Assembly (NCBI GenBank): GCA_024278155.1
Contig: JAJRTT010000228.1
Coordinates: forward strand, 1 to 16,243
DNA from: Bacteroidota bacterium
Lineage (GTDB): Bacteria > Bacteroidota > Bacteroidia > Bacteroidales > JAADJA01
Length of the DNA stretch: 16,243 nucleotides
Reading direction: 5' to 3'
Position 1 is the first letter of the stretch. Every line of letters begins with the position of its first letter. The position numbers were made by a program, and so were the translations under genes. Of this stretch, positions 13,842-16,243 are shown one piece after another. Below the pieces are notes generated by a model, which did no database searches, was not told where the DNA came from, and was given only the letters and a program-made list of their open reading frames with translations.

Positions 13842-15701
13842 CTACTCTACGATCATCTTTTTCGTTACAGAACTTCCATCAGTGCTGACTGTATAAAAAT
13901 ATACACCCGGAGAAAACGCACTCACATCAACATTAATTTTATTCATCCCGGGAAGTGCAGTATTAATAAATATTTGATAAACCATTTGTCCGGCAAGATT
14001 TGAAATTTTCAATTCAAGGTTTGATTTTTCATGCAGGTTCACGCCTATCATTGTAGAAGAACTTGCTGGATTTGGATAATTTTGCAAAACATCATATTCA
14101 GCAAGTCCTTCCTGATTATCAATTCCAGTAAGATTACTCACCTCCATCACAAGGATTTTGTTTTCTCCGTAAGGATGCTGGCCTCCCCAGACCGCTGTAC
14201 CAGGTTCGGCATCAGTTTGGTAAACCAGGAAAACCGAGTTAACCAAATTTGCTGCACATGAGGGATAAACACATTCATCAAAGATATGGACAAGATCAGC
14301 AGAAAGGTCGGTAAATTCCCCCCAATTTTCACCACCATCAAATGAGGCCCGGATCCAGACATGCCTGAAATTCTTAAACCCATTGTCAAAAGTTTCGGTC
14401 ATTGATGTATAAACAAGAAATATCCTATTTCCTTTGATTACAAGTTGCGGCATACTTGACAAACCAATATAATACTGCCCGTATTCAGATGTGATCAAAT
14501 CAATTTCACCATTGCCGTTCACGTCTTGTGTCCAGCCAATGAGATTATAGTCCTCAACCATTTCTGAACCTGGGTCGCCATAAGGGCTCAATGCATTCAA
14601 GTCATTTGAAAAAGCCGGCATATTTTCGTTCCAATAACCTATACCGTCAACAAAAGGGAACCAATAGGAACCGCCATCATCCGTTAATGACATATTGATC
14701 CCAAATGCGACATGTACCAATCCGTCATCGTCAATGGCAACACTTTGGGAACCATCCACACAATAAAAAGTATCGGTAGGTTCGCCTTCCCAGAAAGGAT
14801 AGGGGTTTTCCCAAATGATTGTTTGCTCAAAAGTTTCGCCGCCATCGGTTGATTTCATCAGGAACATATCAATGGAAGGATCGCCAACCACAAAAGCAAG
14901 GACATCCCCCTTTGGTTCTGCCCAGGCATAATTATCGCCTTCGAACCCAACATATTCATCGGAAGTCATTCCATCCAAGAGCTCATTTTCAATATTCCAG
15001 GAATTCCCACCATCGGTTGACAAGGAATAAAGCAAAGCCCCGTCAACACCCTCATACGGTGTTCCCCCATGAGTTGAGGGCAATGTAAGTGAAAAGTGGT
15101 GGATACGGTTATTGCTTGGCCCGCTGGTAACGGTACGGTTCCACAAAATATAATCTTGTCCGGCAGGGCCCGAAAGGGTAAAATAATCCCAATCGCCTTC
15201 TCCCTTTATATCCCTGGTTGAGAATTTCGTACCACTTCCTGAAGTATGGGCAGCAACCAATTCGCCATTTTCACCATAAGGGCAATAAGAAGGCCAACCG
15301 GTTTTTTCGTCTTCAATACCCGAATCAGGGATTTCACTCCAAGCATTTCCATCATAATAGGAATAACCTGTACCCCTGTCACCAAAAGCACCCGCATCAT
15401 CTAAACCTTGGGTCCAGGTTGCACCAATGGTTCCATCATTAAAAACATAAATCCGGTTTTGCAAGCTTGCATTTGCCTGATCATCATACCTTGTTAATCC
15501 TACCTGTGTTTCATTAATAGTGTAAAAGGATGGCGATTTAAGAGGGACAGCAGCTACGCCATTTTGCACAAATGCCTCCAGAGGAGCTTCCTTTACTAGC
15601 GCTGCATACTCACGGATTTGTTTTGGGCTTACTACCCTTTCCTGTGCGAATCCATAAATACCAATACTGGAAATCAGTAGAATTGTAAATAGCTTTTTCA
15701 T
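13842..15701 (-). CDS. Secreted Asp-box (BNR/sialidase-like) protein with T9SS sorting domain
   Basis: The ATG at 15701-15699 gives a 619-residue protein starting with the clear signal peptide MKKLFTILLISSIGIYGFAQ, probably cleaved after FAQ. A longer frame from 15779 puts 26 irrelevant residues before it and is rejected. The body carries three Asp-box motifs, STDGGNSW (about 228), STDGGETF (about 284) and SFDGGENW (about 454), the hallmark of BNR/sialidase-type beta-propellers. A calcium-loop-like DVNGNGEID is at about 393. The last about 80 residues, from LQNYPNPASS to VTKKMIVE, are a type A Por sorting domain for type IX secretion to the cell surface or medium. The catalytic Arg triad and FRIP motif of true sialidases are not visible, so the substrate is unknown and the protein may be a binding or structural propeller. 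Confidence 0.8.
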   Translation of the reverse strand: MKKLFTILLISSIGIYGFAQERVVSPKQIREYAALVKEAPLEAFVQNGVAAVPLKSPSFYTINETQVGLTRYDDQANASLQNRIYVFNDGTIGATWTQGLDDAGAFGDRGTGYSYYDGNAWSEIPDSGIEDEKTGWPSYCPYGENGELVAAHTSGSGTKFSTRDIKGEGDWDYFTLSGPAGQDYILWNRTVTSGPSNNRIHHFSLTLPSTHGGTPYEGVDGALLYSLSTDGGNSWNIENELLDGMTSDEYVGFEGDNYAWAEPKGDVLAFVVGDPSIDMFLMKSTDGGETFEQTIIWENPYPFWEGEPTDTFYCVDGSQSVAIDDDGLVHVAFGINMSLTDDGGSYWFPFVDGIGYWNENMPAFSNDLNALSPYGDPGSEMVEDYNLIGWTQDVNGNGEIDLITSEYGQYYIGLSSMPQLVIKGNRIFLVYTSMTETFDNGFKNFRHVWIRASFDGGENWGEFTDLSADLVHIFDECVYPSCAANLVNSVFLVYQTDAEPGTAVWGGQHPYGENKILVMEVSNLTGIDNQEGLAEYDVLQNYPNPASSSTMIGVNLHEKSNLELKISNLAGQMVYQIFINTALPGMNKINVDVSAFSPGVYFYTVSTDGSSVTKKMIVE

Positions 15702-15865
15702 AGATTTGAGATTTAAGTTGAACAAAGAACAATTTTTGATTGATTGCAAATCCCTGGTAGTAAAAAAGTGATTTACCAATCGCTTTGCAAAATAGTGAAA
15801 ATATCAATTCACAAATGAAATATTCTCGTAACCATTCATATGTAGCAACAAAATAAACTGAAATT

Positions 15866-16243
15866 TCACTTTCCAGCCACGGCCAAAATAGTCCCTAGTG
15901 CTATTCCCAACAAGGCTGCAAACAAGACCTGGACATCCGGGGGCAACAGGAACGTGATGGTGTGTGCCGGGATCCAGAAAAACGGGATGGTCTTCTTAAA
16001 AACAAATCCCCACATCACCTGCCAGTTCATTTCCGACATGATTTTCCCGGGATCCATAGGTGCAAGAAAACCTCTTAAAGTCCCTCCATTGCTTACAATG
16101 TGGATATCGGACATTTTATGGAAGGTCATCATTACCGGGGCATAGATAATGTTCATGGCAAAACTGGTACTGAAAGCCACAACCAATTTTGAGATGCCGA
16201 AACCACCTTTCATCGCTGTGGTGGCATCGCCCATTCCCATGTA
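15866..16243 (-). CDS. Integral membrane protein of unknown function (5' part beyond window)
   Basis: The C-terminal 125 residues are visible, ending at TGA 15868-15866. The frame is open to the right edge, so an apparent Met near 16240 is probably internal. The sequence has hydrophobic stretches at SKLVVAFSTSFAMNIIYAPVMM, WGFVFKKTIPFFWIPAHTITFLL and VLFAALLGIALGTILAVAG, suggesting at least three membrane segments with the C-terminus just after the last one. A polar loop (MSDIHIVSNGGTLRGFLAPMDPGK) separates the first two. I do not recognise the family. No functional link to the T9SS-exported neighbour is visible. Confidence 0.6.
   Translation of the reverse strand, partial: YMGMGDATTAMKGGFGISKLVVAFSTSFAMNIIYAPVMMTFHKMSDIHIVSNGGTLRGFLAPMDPGKIMSEMNWQVMWGFVFKKTIPFFWIPAHTITFLLPPDVQVLFAALLGIALGTILAVAGK

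Noticed and set aside
15702..15779. Extended N-terminus of the secreted protein
   Set aside because: A clean signal peptide begins at the ATG 15701; upstream residues would bury it.

Overview
The window looks like chromosomal DNA from a member of the Bacteroidota, probably an anaerobic or facultative Bacteroidales/Marinilabiliales-type organism. The evidence is a secreted protein with a type IX secretion (Por) C-terminal sorting domain, several candidate promoters of the Bacteroidota type (TTTG ... TAnnTTTG), weak Shine-Dalgarno signals, AT-rich spacers, and the family flavour of DnaG and the glutamate dehydrogenases. No rRNA, tRNA, CRISPR array or complete insertion sequence was seen.

Layout, left to right. 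Positions 1-2846 (all minus strand) hold an electron-transfer cluster. It is transcribed as a PyrK/NfnA-like [2Fe-2S] flavoprotein, then an NfnB/GltD-like iron-sulfur flavoprotein one base later, then, after a 170-bp spacer, a dihydroorotate-dehydrogenase-like protein cut by the window edge. The spacer carries two opposed arrays of 15-bp repeats. Positions 2847-3232 are a spacer with a roughly 178-bp inverted-repeat element. Positions 3233-6688 (minus) encode a 1151-residue protein with a GAF-like domain, two receiver-like domains and a PEP-synthase-type ATP-grasp domain, but no swivelling phosphohistidine domain and no PEP/pyruvate barrel. Its promoter side contains a VapBC-type toxin-antitoxin locus whose PIN toxin gene is broken near a REP-like palindrome.

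Positions 7325-10432 hold two glutamate dehydrogenase genes in divergent orientation. Coenzyme-site residues suggest one enzyme is NAD-type (minus strand) and the other NADP-type (plus strand). Their shared 423-bp spacer contains a perfect 16-bp inverted repeat. A TetR-type regulator follows at 10719-11357, with an 11-bp palindrome at its putative promoter, converging on the DNA primase gene dnaG (11395-13350, minus). A repeat-rich spacer (13351-13841) leads to a secreted Asp-box (BNR/sialidase-like) propeller protein with a T9SS sorting domain, and a partial membrane protein runs off the right edge.

Themes. NfnAB-like electron exchange between NADH, NADPH and ferredoxin, together with paired NAD/NADP-type glutamate dehydrogenases, points to redox-cofactor balancing around nitrogen metabolism. 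That link is inferred from gene content, not shown by the sequence. The most unusual points are the sensory/ATP-grasp fusion protein, the divergent gdh pair with its palindrome, and four different families of short repeats in the spacers.
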